Notes under the pieces: generated by a model
What the model saw: the letters and a program-made list of their open reading frames with translations, nothing else
The model's database searches: none
Told to the model about the DNA's origin: nothing
Made by a program: the position numbers and the translations under genes
Source: Lachnospiraceae bacterium UBA1712
GTDB lineage: Bacteria; Bacillota; Clostridia; Lachnospirales; Lachnospiraceae
Reading direction: 5' to 3'
Assembly: GCA_002317175.1 (NCBI GenBank)
Contig: DCJA01000002.1
Span: forward strand, 1-12,933
DNA: 12,933 bases
In this document: one piece after another, positions 6,636 through 12,933 of the stretch
Layout: every line of letters begins with the position of its first letter
Numbering within the stretch: the first letter of the stretch is position 1

Positions 6636-7841
6636 CTATTTGTTTACCAACTGAGCGAAGACATCGCCTCGTTCCTCGAAGTTTTTAAAATAACCATAGC
6701 TGGCCGCTGCTGGTGACAATACGCAGGCTTCTCCAGGTCTGGTAATCTCTTTGGCTTTAAGAACTGCTGCCTCAAGATTATCTACATAGAATAGATTCTT
6801 ATTCTCTATAGCTGGTGCCTTGCCTATAACTGCGTTATAAACTCTTTTTCCAGACTCATACATACAGATATAATTGAATTCTGGATGAACTGGAACAAAC
6901 TCCTCAAGTACTGTGTAATCTATGCCTCTGTCCATTCCACCAATCAGAAGAGTCTTAGCGTGAGCCAGACTGGTTGCGGCGCTGATTGTAGCCTGTGGAA
7001 TTGTGGAAATGGAATCATCATAGTAATCTACACCGTTAACACAGGCAACCTTCTGCAGACGATGAGCCAGTCCAGTAAAAGTCTTTAAAGCCTCCTTCAC
7101 TGCGCTTCCATCGCATCCATACACTTCTGTCGCTATTCTGTATACAAACTCAGCATTATATCTGTTATGATTTCCCTCTATCGAAAGCTCATAATCATAA
7201 TCTCTATCACAGCTGATTACCGTCTTCTTTCCGTTGCTTTCAAAATCTGGAACATTACTTCCCAAATAACAGTAGTCGTGCTGACTCTGATATGAAGCCA
7301 CATGAGTCTTGGCCATATAATATCTGTCCATAGTCTCATAGTAATCCAGATGGTCCTCATATAGGTTTAAGAATACTCCCACATGAGGTGACACTGGTGT
7401 GTGATACAGCTGGTGAGCAGATAGTTCAAATACTACTATTGTATTCTCATCAATGTGGTCAAAATAATCCAGACAAGGCAAGCCAATATTGCCCAGAAGG
7501 ATTACTTCTTTGCCACTGCAGGCACTAAGCACAGTATAGAGAAGGCTTGATGTAGTACTTTTACCTTTTGTACCAGTAACACCAATAGTCTGTGCACCGT
7601 ATTCCTCCATAAATACCTGTGTCTGTGAGGTGTACTTAGGATTCGCATCGTGCATCACGATTCCAGGACTCTTAAAGATGTAATCATACTTATCTTCATC
7701 TATTTCTTCTCTTTTGCCCTGAAATACTTCAACAGATGATGGCTTACAACATCTCTTAAGAAAATCCTCAGTAGATTTGCCCTCTCTGCCATAGCCCCAA
7801 ATCAATATTCTTTTATCAGTGAATCTGTCTGTAACTGACAT
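6636..7841 (-). CDS. murD: MurD-type UDP-N-acetylmuramoyl-L-alanine--glutamate ligase
   Basis: MurD adds glutamate to UDP-MurNAc-L-Ala during peptidoglycan precursor synthesis in the cytoplasm. This 401-residue protein has the three Mur-ligase domains. An N-terminal Rossmann domain with IWGYGREG (14-21) is followed by the central ATPase domain with GTKGKST (90-96), FELSAHQLY (138-146), DHLDYY (163-168) and Lys178, in the position of the carbamylated lysine; the HNRYN motif (225-229) leads into the third domain. C-terminal motifs are YDDSISTIP (274-282), GGMDRGIDY (301-309) and LSPAAASYGYFKNFEERG (375-392). It is somewhat shorter than the usual 440-450 residues. The DSKATN motif of E. coli MurD reads DSISTI here, so the lysine near the glutamate site is isoleucine. 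The gene stands apart from other mur or fts genes, so it could be a second MurD or a variant such as MurD2, which uses L-Glu. The start has only a weak site (AGAAGAG, 7 bases upstream). Confidence 0.88.
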   Translation of the reverse strand: MSVTDRFTDKRILIWGYGREGKSTEDFLKRCCKPSSVEVFQGKREEIDEDKYDYIFKSPGIVMHDANPKYTSQTQVFMEEYGAQTIGVTGTKGKSTTSSLLYTVLSACSGKEVILLGNIGLPCLDYFDHIDENTIVVFELSAHQLYHTPVSPHVGVFLNLYEDHLDYYETMDRYYMAKTHVASYQSQHDYCYLGSNVPDFESNGKKTVISCDRDYDYELSIEGNHNRYNAEFVYRIATEVYGCDGSAVKEALKTFTGLAHRLQKVACVNGVDYYDDSISTIPQATISAATSLAHAKTLLIGGMDRGIDYTVLEEFVPVHPEFNYICMYESGKRVYNAVIGKAPAIENKNLFYVDNLEAAVLKAKEITRPGEACVLSPAAASYGYFKNFEERGDVFAQLVNK

Positions 7842-7861
7842 ATATTTGCTCTTCTTTCAAT

Positions 7862-7877
7862 ATGACATGTTTGTCAT
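7862..7877. promoter_or_regulatory. Operator-like 16-base palindrome upstream of murD
   Basis: ATGACA-TGTT-TGTCAT is a perfect 6-base inverted repeat with a 4-base spacer, 21 bases before the murD start codon. It lies just downstream of the candidate -10 element, a position where a repressor could bind. No regulator is identified. In RNA it could also form a short hairpin, but no U-run follows. Confidence 0.4.
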
Positions 7878-7887
7878 TATTCTTGTG

Positions 7888-7896
7888 TCTATAGCA
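7888..7896 (-). promoter_or_regulatory. Possible extended -10 promoter for murD
   Basis: On the minus strand TGCTATAGA (7896-7888) resembles an extended -10 element (TGnTATAAT). No good -35 box is found 16-18 bases upstream. It would start transcription near 7881, giving a leader of about 40 bases for murD. Confidence 0.3.
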
Positions 7897-7955
7897 TTAT
7901 CCAGTAAACTTCCTTCACGCAATATGCTTTTACACTACACATATAATTATTAATC

Positions 7956-9209
7956 TTAAACCTGTGTATTCACACCATTTAGATTAATATGCTCATTTTC
8001 ATCCATAGGAATCATCAGGTATTTCTGTTCTCCTACCATCTGACTCTTAATTTTGGATGCCTTATCAGGCTTCACTCTGACAACTACGTCATAAGTCTTT
8101 ATCTCTTCTATATATGCTGCTGCCTCAGATATCTGCTTATCCTTCTCGATAATCTCAGTCTTCAGAGTAGATACTTCTTTAACAAGCTCCTGCTCTTTCT
8201 TAACCTTCTCATTTGCAGCAAGTGCCTTTTCATCAATAAGGTTTGCCACTGGTGGCATCTCATCACCAAAGGATTCCTTCACAGCCTCAGTTACCTGCTT
8301 GGCTACTACACTGTCCATGCCCTGCTCAACCAAAGCTTCCTCGATTACGTCATCTGTAAGAATAATAGATGCAACCATGGCATCTGTCATCTCTTCGCCA
8401 GTTTCAATCTTCTCACTAAGTACTTCCTGGACTCCTAATAGTGCTTTTTCACTTACTTCTTCATCATTGCCAAAAGCCTTTTTAACAATAGCATGGAAGA
8501 CCTGTTTCTGCTCTGTTGCAGTTCTCTTGGCTCCGCAGCCGAGAATATCTGTAGCAAATTCAGGATGTGAATCCTTGGCATCTCTTACAAAATAATCGAC
8601 CTTATGAATGTCTGCGCTTCCATCTGTAAATGCAGGGAACAAGAATCCAAGGTCAGGTACCCCTACAACCCAGTCTCTGATTCTGGCACCAATTCTGTTC
8701 TCGTCTCTGCGGTATCCCAATCCAGGCTTTGACAACGCTACTGGACAAATCGCACAGAGAAGGTACTCAAACACTTCCTCCGATTCATCCAGCTTCATCT
8801 TATCTGATGTTCTGCTGATAATATCATAGCTATCATGGAAAATCAGTATAAGATAATTGCCCACATACTGATAGTTTTCAATTATTAAATCATACAGTCT
8901 GTCAAGAAGTTCCTCATTTTCCAGACCGCTTGCACGCAGGCCGTACAGATACTGCTGTTTGCCACCTGGTGCCTCTTCATCTAATGGGAAATCAAGCTCA
9001 AGAATGTTATTACCAATGGTACCCGCCATTGTCTTCTTGGCTATCTCAAGAAATTTATAGAATTCTTCTTCATCAAGATTGAGAAATGTCTCATTTAACT
9101 TAAGTACTTTTTCTCTGTTGGCATCTACATAGCAGCCTGCCATACGTCTGATAGTACAACTCTCTTTTTTAAATCTTTTCTTTAATTCAAGTACATCACG
9201 TTTATTCAT
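7956..9209 (-). CDS. DUF4317 family protein of unknown function
   Basis: This 417-residue soluble protein matches the DUF4317 family, which is known from Clostridia and above all Lachnospiraceae; no function has been established. Recognisable parts are the N-terminus MNKRDVLELKKRFKKESCTI, the Cys-containing GCYVD, ENYQYVGNYLILIFHDSYDI (about 110-129), the conserved CPVALSKPGLGYRRDENRIG and VGVPDLGFLFPAFTDG segments, and a C-terminal half with a charged helical, probably coiled-coil stretch (about 330-370). There is no signal peptide or membrane segment. The start at 9209 has GGAG 6 bases upstream. It lies 36 bases after nikO with no clear terminator between, so it may be read through from the nickel operon, but this family also occurs elsewhere, so a nickel role should not be assumed. 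Confidence 0.88.
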   Translation of the reverse strand: MNKRDVLELKKRFKKESCTIRRMAGCYVDANREKVLKLNETFLNLDEEEFYKFLEIAKKTMAGTIGNNILELDFPLDEEAPGGKQQYLYGLRASGLENEELLDRLYDLIIENYQYVGNYLILIFHDSYDIISRTSDKMKLDESEEVFEYLLCAICPVALSKPGLGYRRDENRIGARIRDWVVGVPDLGFLFPAFTDGSADIHKVDYFVRDAKDSHPEFATDILGCGAKRTATEQKQVFHAIVKKAFGNDEEVSEKALLGVQEVLSEKIETGEEMTDAMVASIILTDDVIEEALVEQGMDSVVAKQVTEAVKESFGDEMPPVANLIDEKALAANEKVKKEQELVKEVSTLKTEIIEKDKQISEAAAYIEEIKTYDVVVRVKPDKASKIKSQMVGEQKYLMIPMDENEHINLNGVNTQV

Positions 9210-9220
9210 GGTTCACTCCG

Positions 9221-9245
9221 TATATAAATAAAAACTACTTATATA
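9221..9245. repeat. AT-only inverted repeat between nikO and the DUF4317 gene
   Basis: TATATAA (9221-9227) and TTATATA (9239-9245) form a 7-base dyad with an 11-base spacer. The stem has no G or C and no U-run follows on the minus strand, so termination looks unlikely. It may be only a consequence of AT-rich composition. Confidence 0.3.
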
Positions 9246-9959
9246 CTATACCATACTGAAGGGCAGTTCGAGGTTATTATTTTCCAATAATTGTCTATTG
9301 GTCAAAATGTCTTTAACAGCTCCATCAGCTACCAGTCTGCCCTGATTAATCAGAATTACCCGCTCACATGTATCCAGAACAAGGTCCAAATCATGAGTAG
9401 CTATAACCTTGGTTATATTCAGGCTATTCAGCGTATTAATAATCTTTCTGCGGTTTGATGGATCCAGAGCCGCAGATGGCTCGTCCAGAAGCATTATCCT
9501 GGGCTCCATAGCAAGAACTGTAGCTATTGCTGCCATCCTTTTCTCACCAGTTGAAAGCTTGTAATTATGCTTTTCTGCCAAATGAGCAATTCCCAGCATC
9601 TGAAGCACTTCTTCAGATTTTTTCTTCGCCTCATTCTGACTCATGCCATAATTAATCAGGCCAAACATCAGATCATCAATTACTTTTGGCATAAACATCT
9701 GATTGTCAGAATCCTGCAGTACATAGCCTACAGATTTCCTGATCTGCTTAAGATTCTTTTTCTCCAGCTTCAGACCATCTATATAGATATCACCCCTGAT
9801 ATCCAGTAAGCCCAGCACCGACTTCAGGATAGTGCTCTTACCGGCTCCATTTGCTCCGATTATTGCGAGCTGCTCTCCCTCTTTGATATCCAAAGAAAAG
9901 CCTTCCAATATGTTATTTTCCCCTGGATAAGCAAAGCTCACATCCTGAAAACTAATCAT
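9246..9959 (-). CDS. nikO: Nickel ECF transporter ATP-binding protein NikO (CbiO/EcfA family)
   Basis: This 237-residue ABC ATPase powers the importer. All motifs are intact: Walker A GANGAGKST (35-43), Q-loop with Gln82 in LQDSDNQMF, signature LSTGEKRM (135-142), Walker B RIMLLDE (154-160), D-loop SAALD and switch His189 in ATHDLD. The first part, ISFQDVSFAYPGENNILEG, is typical of EcfA/CbiO proteins. The length is a little shorter than the usual 270-280 residues, with a brief C-terminal tail (ENNNLELPFSMV). GAGG in the end of nikQ, 6 bases before the ATG, serves as the ribosome binding site. As only one ATPase gene is present, it probably works as a homodimer, as in single-ATPase nickel and cobalt importers. 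No hairpin terminator with a U-run follows it. Confidence 0.94.
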   Translation of the reverse strand: MISFQDVSFAYPGENNILEGFSLDIKEGEQLAIIGANGAGKSTILKSVLGLLDIRGDIYIDGLKLEKKNLKQIRKSVGYVLQDSDNQMFMPKVIDDLMFGLINYGMSQNEAKKKSEEVLQMLGIAHLAEKHNYKLSTGEKRMAAIATVLAMEPRIMLLDEPSAALDPSNRRKIINTLNSLNITKVIATHDLDLVLDTCERVILINQGRLVADGAVKDILTNRQLLENNNLELPFSMV

Positions 9960-10733
9960 TTAAAACCTCACATATCTTACCAGAACCACTAAACACAGGT
10001 TAAGCACTGTAATTAGTACAGACCATTTGCTGTATTTCTTGTATCCATAATAAGATATCTCTCCACTATAACCCCTTAGCACCATGCTCTCGTACAGCGC
10101 CTGAGCTCTGTCAACGCTTCTTAATATCAATTGCCCAAGAAAGGATCCCCAGGCACCAAACTGTATTCCCTTCTGACCAGGCGCTCTAAGCTGATAGGCT
10201 TCGGTCATAACAGACAGTTCCTCCAAAAAAAGTGTTACAAATCTGAAAGTCAGCAGAATCAGAGTTGTAAAAAAAGCTGGGATATGAATCCTTCTCATGG
10301 CAATACACATTTCTTCAATAGAGCTTGTTGCCACCAGAAGATAGGACATAAACAGACATAACAGTCCCTTGAGAATAAGCACCAGCATGGAAATGACTCC
10401 GCCGCTTATTCCAACTCTTCCCACATAGAGCACTATTTCTTTATCAAAAAATGGATTGGCCAGGCCCATGATTACTACCAAGGGCATGACATATCTTAAT
10501 CTGTAGAGACATTCACTAAATGATACCTCTGCAAACTGATACCAGATAACAGGAAACAAAATCATAACGAATAATCCTGACAAATCGTATTTCCCATATG
10601 AAGTTGTAACTCCTATAAACACTATTGTTATAAACAGCTTACATAGCGGACTGATTCTGTGAACTATACTGTTGCCTTCAGCCTGCTCTGACAAGCGACC
10701 TATAATCAGTCGTGCCTGTTCAGTTTTGTTCAT
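9960..10733 (-). CDS. nikQ: Nickel ECF transporter transmembrane coupling protein NikQ (CbiQ/EcfT family)
   Basis: This 257-residue protein is the T component that couples the NikO ATPase to the NikMN permease. It is strongly hydrophobic, with membrane segments at about 33-65, 80-95, 112-135, 152-172 and 238-254. The cytoplasmic region between the last segments carries the EcfT coupling helices: LRAPG at 182-186 and YESMVLRGYSG at 214-224, equivalent to the two Ala-Arg-Gly-type motifs that sit in the ATPase grooves. The N-terminal part (SIVHRISPLCKLF) also matches the family pattern of helix and D/S-P-R/L-x-K before the first segment. The TAA stop is directly followed by the ATG of nikO with no base between, which suggests translational coupling. 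The start has only a weak upstream AGG-like site and lies 5 bases after nikMN. Cobalt or nickel cannot be decided from this subunit. Confidence 0.92.
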   Translation of the reverse strand: MNKTEQARLIIGRLSEQAEGNSIVHRISPLCKLFITIVFIGVTTSYGKYDLSGLFVMILFPVIWYQFAEVSFSECLYRLRYVMPLVVIMGLANPFFDKEIVLYVGRVGISGGVISMLVLILKGLLCLFMSYLLVATSSIEEMCIAMRRIHIPAFFTTLILLTFRFVTLFLEELSVMTEAYQLRAPGQKGIQFGAWGSFLGQLILRSVDRAQALYESMVLRGYSGEISYYGYKKYSKWSVLITVLNLCLVVLVRYVRF

Positions 10734-10738
10734 TGTAA

Positions 10739-11797
10739 TTAAGCCTGCTTCTTTGTTCTGAATATTTTACCAGCCAGACATATAATAGCTGCAAGAGCCG
10801 CTACCATAGCTGATCCAAGTACACCTGAAACTGAAGTTCCAAGTCTGTTGTCTTCATCATTGGCAAATGCGTAATCCGGCAAAAATGCGGTTTTACTCTG
10901 GATTGAATCTGCCACAACAGCTGCACTACTCTGCACACCATAGTCATCTTCATCAAGTCCCATATTAGCAGCATATCCTGCCTCTTCATTGCCAAACAGT
11001 GACCACTCCAAGCCATCTGGATTGCTGCTTGCAAACTGAGACATTACTCCGGCAATTACGCATGCAACAATTGCAAGTATTACAAGAGTAGTTTTGAAAG
11101 ATGTCTTACCTTCCTTGCTATCAGTAAGACATGTTATCATCTCTGGTCTGTTCTCGTATACAAATACAAGAATGGCAGATGTTGCAAGACCTTCCACAAG
11201 ACCAATTGCGAGATGAATAGGCTGCATCAGTGCAACAAAGGCCCCAAAGGGCAGTTCTGTTATTCCCGAAGCTCCTGTCTCAAGCACTACTGAAAATGCT
11301 CCCAACTGGAGAGTTATTATACAGCTTGCGATAGACGCAATAATCAGTCTGCTTCTGGCATTAACATTTTTCAAAATCTTTCCAGAAGCAATAGGCCTAA
11401 ATATCAGAAAATATCCAAGTATACATCCGTAAAATGACATATTCCATACATTTGCACCCAACGCCATAAGGCCACCATCCGCAAAAAACAGACACTGAAT
11501 AACTAGTACTGCTATCATTGAAAGAAAGGCTGACCAGGGTCCCAAAAGCGCTGAAAGCATTACACCACCACAGATGTGTCCCGATGAGCCTGTAGCTGGA
11601 ATTGTATAATTGATCATCTGTCCTGCAAATACCAGGGAGGACATTACAGCCATGGTTGGAATCTTCTTAAGCGAATCCTCCATGTCAAAGCTGTTTTCCT
11701 TCTTTAATTTGTAGATTGCAACCCCTGTTGTAGCTAATGAAGCTCCATACATTGTTGCTGCCACAGCTGGTGCCAGCAAAGCGTCTGCCATATGCAT
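10739..11797 (-). CDS. nikMN: Nickel ECF transporter substrate-binding permease, NikM-NikN (CbiM/LarMN type) fusion
   Basis: This 352-residue membrane protein is the metal-selective S component of an energy-coupling-factor importer. The N-terminus MHMADALLAP has the Met1-His2-Met3 start used by NikM/CbiM proteins, where the free amine and His2 coordinate the metal; His74 in GSSGHICGG matches the further conserved ligand. Several membrane segments cover about residues 10-215. The C-terminal part (235-345) has a membrane segment, then PDGLEWSLF (260-268), the signature of the PDGLE/NikN domain, an extracytoplasmic stretch and a last membrane segment. So M and N are fused, as in LarMN of Lactiplantibacillus plantarum. 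The start at 11797 has AAAGGAAA about 7 bases upstream. The C-terminal PDGLE domain and the adjacent larC favour nickel over cobalt, although sequence alone cannot exclude cobalt. nikQ starts 5 bases after the stop. Confidence 0.93.
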   Translation of the reverse strand: MHMADALLAPAVAATMYGASLATTGVAIYKLKKENSFDMEDSLKKIPTMAVMSSLVFAGQMINYTIPATGSSGHICGGVMLSALLGPWSAFLSMIAVLVIQCLFFADGGLMALGANVWNMSFYGCILGYFLIFRPIASGKILKNVNARSRLIIASIASCIITLQLGAFSVVLETGASGITELPFGAFVALMQPIHLAIGLVEGLATSAILVFVYENRPEMITCLTDSKEGKTSFKTTLVILAIVACVIAGVMSQFASSNPDGLEWSLFGNEEAGYAANMGLDEDDYGVQSSAAVVADSIQSKTAFLPDYAFANDEDNRLGTSVSGVLGSAMVAALAAIICLAGKIFRTKKQA

Positions 11798-11863
11798 GTT
11801 TATATTTCCTTTTCTAACTCGAGTATTTATTAATGAACCTGCATCCTTTAATATTGGCTGGTT

Positions 11864-12933
11864 CTATAATTCTGCCTTAATATCATATATCGATTTGTTG
11901 TTATCCCTGGCAATGAGTGCGATGTCATCATACTCATATTTTTCTCTTGTTACACCGTATCCTGATGAGATTTTTTTTCTGACATCACCGTACTTTGTAT
12001 GAACTGTTTCAATTTTTCTATCCAGGATATATCGCTTGCTTATGTTTTCTCTGATACCTATTGTAGTAGTGTACCTGAATATCAGAGGAATAATATCCTC
12101 TTTCCTGTTCTCCATACACATAACAGTAATAAGTGTTCCAGGTCTGGATTTCTTCATTCCAACTGCTGTTGTGAACACTTCCACTGCTCCAGCTTCAAGC
12201 AGCATAGAGGTTGCAAAGCCTATTTCCTCTGCAGTCATGTCATCCACATTGCAGTTGAGTTCGACAATGGTATTAACAGCATCTTCTGTCTCGCCCAACA
12301 TTACTCTTACACAGTTAGCTCTTTCAAAATCCTTTTTGCCCATACCATATCCAATTGCCTGTGTACGCATAATAGGCATACTGCCAAATCTGCTTACAAA
12401 ATGCTTAAGTATAGCTGCTCCTGTTGGAGTACAGAGTTCTCCTCTGATCTCACCACCATACATTGGTACATCCTTCAGAATATATGCAGTCGCAGGTGCG
12501 GGAACTGGTAGAATTCCATGTGCGCATCTGACCTGTCCACTGCCTACATGAACCGGTGAAGCAATAACCTGTTCTGGGGCTATTTCATGCATAAGCACAC
12601 ATACTGCAGTGATATCAGCTATAGCATCCATGGTTCCTACTTCGTGAAAATGTATTTCAGTGATGGCTTTCTGATGCGCATGACTTTCTGCTTCAGCTAT
12701 TAGCTGATAGATAGCCATTACATCGTCTGCTACTTCTTTGCTTATATTCAGATGCCCTCTTACAATATGCTCAATCTCATGAAGACTGCTATGAGTATGC
12801 GAATGTGAATGATCGTGGTCATGACCATGTTCATGCTCGCTCTCATGAGCATGTTCGTGGCTATGCTCATGAATGTGTTCGTGGTTGTGTTCATCATGAT
12901 GATGGTCGTGCAGATGTTCATCCTCTTCTACAC
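11864..12933 (-). CDS. larC: Nickel insertase LarC (pyridinium-3,5-bisthiocarboxylate mononucleotide nickel chelatase), 5' end cut by the window
   Basis: LarC is the CTP-dependent cyclometallase that inserts nickel into the pincer cofactor used by lactate racemase and its relatives, acting in the cytoplasm after LarB and LarE. An internal ATG lies at 12718, but the frame stays open from there to the window edge, adding 71 codons, so 355 residues are visible and the usual N-terminal segment with the GDM-type motif is missing. The added part carries a histidine-rich tract followed by a helix leading into AIYQLIAEAESHAH, then EIHFHEVGTMDAIADI, a hallmark of the family. Further matches are GILPVPAPAT, GELCTPTGAAIL and the C-terminal NCNVDDMTAEEIGFA. 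The C-terminus (EYDDIALIARDNNKSI) is complete and ends in TAG. A nickel-type ECF importer follows after 66 bases, supporting the nickel role. The cognate racemase is not in the window. Family assignment is near certain; the substrate of the final enzyme is unknown. Confidence 0.95.
   Translation of the reverse strand, partial: VEEDEHLHDHHHDEHNHEHIHEHSHEHAHESEHEHGHDHDHSHSHTHSSLHEIEHIVRGHLNISKEVADDVMAIYQLIAEAESHAHQKAITEIHFHEVGTMDAIADITAVCVLMHEIAPEQVIASPVHVGSGQVRCAHGILPVPAPATAYILKDVPMYGGEIRGELCTPTGAAILKHFVSRFGSMPIMRTQAIGYGMGKKDFERANCVRVMLGETEDAVNTIVELNCNVDDMTAEEIGFATSMLLEAGAVEVFTTAVGMKKSRPGTLITVMCMENRKEDIIPLIFRYTTTIGIRENISKRYILDRKIETVHTKYGDVRKKISSGYGVTREKYEYDDIALIARDNNKSIYDIKAEL
12779..12916 (-). 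repeat. Histidine-rich, degenerate His/Glu/Asp repeat tract inside larC
   Basis: Twenty-two of 46 codons are histidine, alternating mostly with Glu, Asp, Ser or Ala (for example HEHSHEHAHESEHEHGHDHD). At the DNA level it is a degenerate run of CAT/CAC and GAA/GAG codons. Histidine tracts of this type bind nickel in HypB, UreE and SlyD, and His-rich linkers are known in LarC relatives. A nickel-buffering role here is inference. Repeat-like DNA of this kind can change length by slippage. Confidence 0.85.

Noticed and set aside
7989..8438. Plus-strand open frame of 149 codons within the DUF4317 gene
   Set aside because: Antisense to a conserved family gene; low-complexity Leu/Cys/Tyr composition and no good ribosome binding site.
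11798..11863. Nickel/cobalt or cobalamin riboswitch before nikMN
   Set aside because: Only 66 bases separate larC and nikMN, too short for a B12 riboswitch, and no paired guanine-rich loops of the NiCo type are seen.
11999..12551. Two overlapping plus-strand open frames of about 170 codons within larC
   Set aside because: They lie antisense to strongly conserved LarC motifs, are rich in Cys, Ser and His as expected of shadow frames, and show no family resemblance.
12718..12718. ATG at 12718 as the true start of larC
   Set aside because: The same frame is open for 71 further codons to the window edge and contains the His-rich tract and helix known in LarC, so this Met is internal.
1..12933. 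CRISPR array, insertion sequence, prophage, toxin-antitoxin or defence genes
   Set aside because: No regularly spaced repeats, transposase or phage-like genes or terminal inverted repeats were found; coding is dense and uniform on one strand.

Overview
The window is a low-GC stretch, typical of Firmicutes, in which all 13 recognisable protein genes lie on the minus strand, so transcription runs from position 12933 towards 1. The gene content points to the Clostridia and most likely the family Lachnospiraceae: DUF4317 and DUF5711 proteins, a dnaX-ybaB-recR cluster, and a phosphofructokinase with a GGNGT/PKTIDND signature. The genus cannot be fixed from the sequence alone.

In transcription order, the right part (12933-9246) is a nickel module. 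It starts with the 3' portion of larC, the nickel insertase that makes the nickel-pincer cofactor of lactate-racemase-type enzymes; its 5' end lies outside the window. It continues with a three-gene energy-coupling-factor nickel importer: a fused NikM/NikN permease, NikQ and NikO. The four genes form a close series. The importer would bring in Ni2+ and LarC would insert it into the cofactor; the histidine-rich tract in LarC could hold nickel. The racemase (larA) and larB/larE are expected just upstream, outside the window.

The middle (9209-6636) holds a DUF4317 protein of unknown function, 36 bases after nikO, and a stand-alone MurD-type ligase that ends at a clear intrinsic terminator (6557-6585). 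A separate extended -10 promoter (about 6527-6535) follows immediately and starts a compact seven-gene unit: pfkA, dnaX, ybaB, recR, galM, a DUF5711 membrane-anchored protein and a CvpA-family membrane protein (6493-129). Spacings are from about -1 to 24 bases, several Shine-Dalgarno sites lie inside the preceding gene, and no internal terminator was seen. This joins glycolysis and sugar epimerisation to clamp loading and recombinational repair in one probable transcript.

The left edge (1-128) is non-coding. It contains a near-consensus minus-strand promoter for a gene outside the window, a small dyad on its -10 box, and two identical 10-base palindromes spaced 21 bases apart. No tRNA, rRNA, CRISPR array, insertion sequence, prophage or defence gene was seen. 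This is mostly ordinary core genome. I found no convincing new system; the points of most interest are the nickel module, the atypical active-site residues of PFK and MurD, and several dyads next to promoters.
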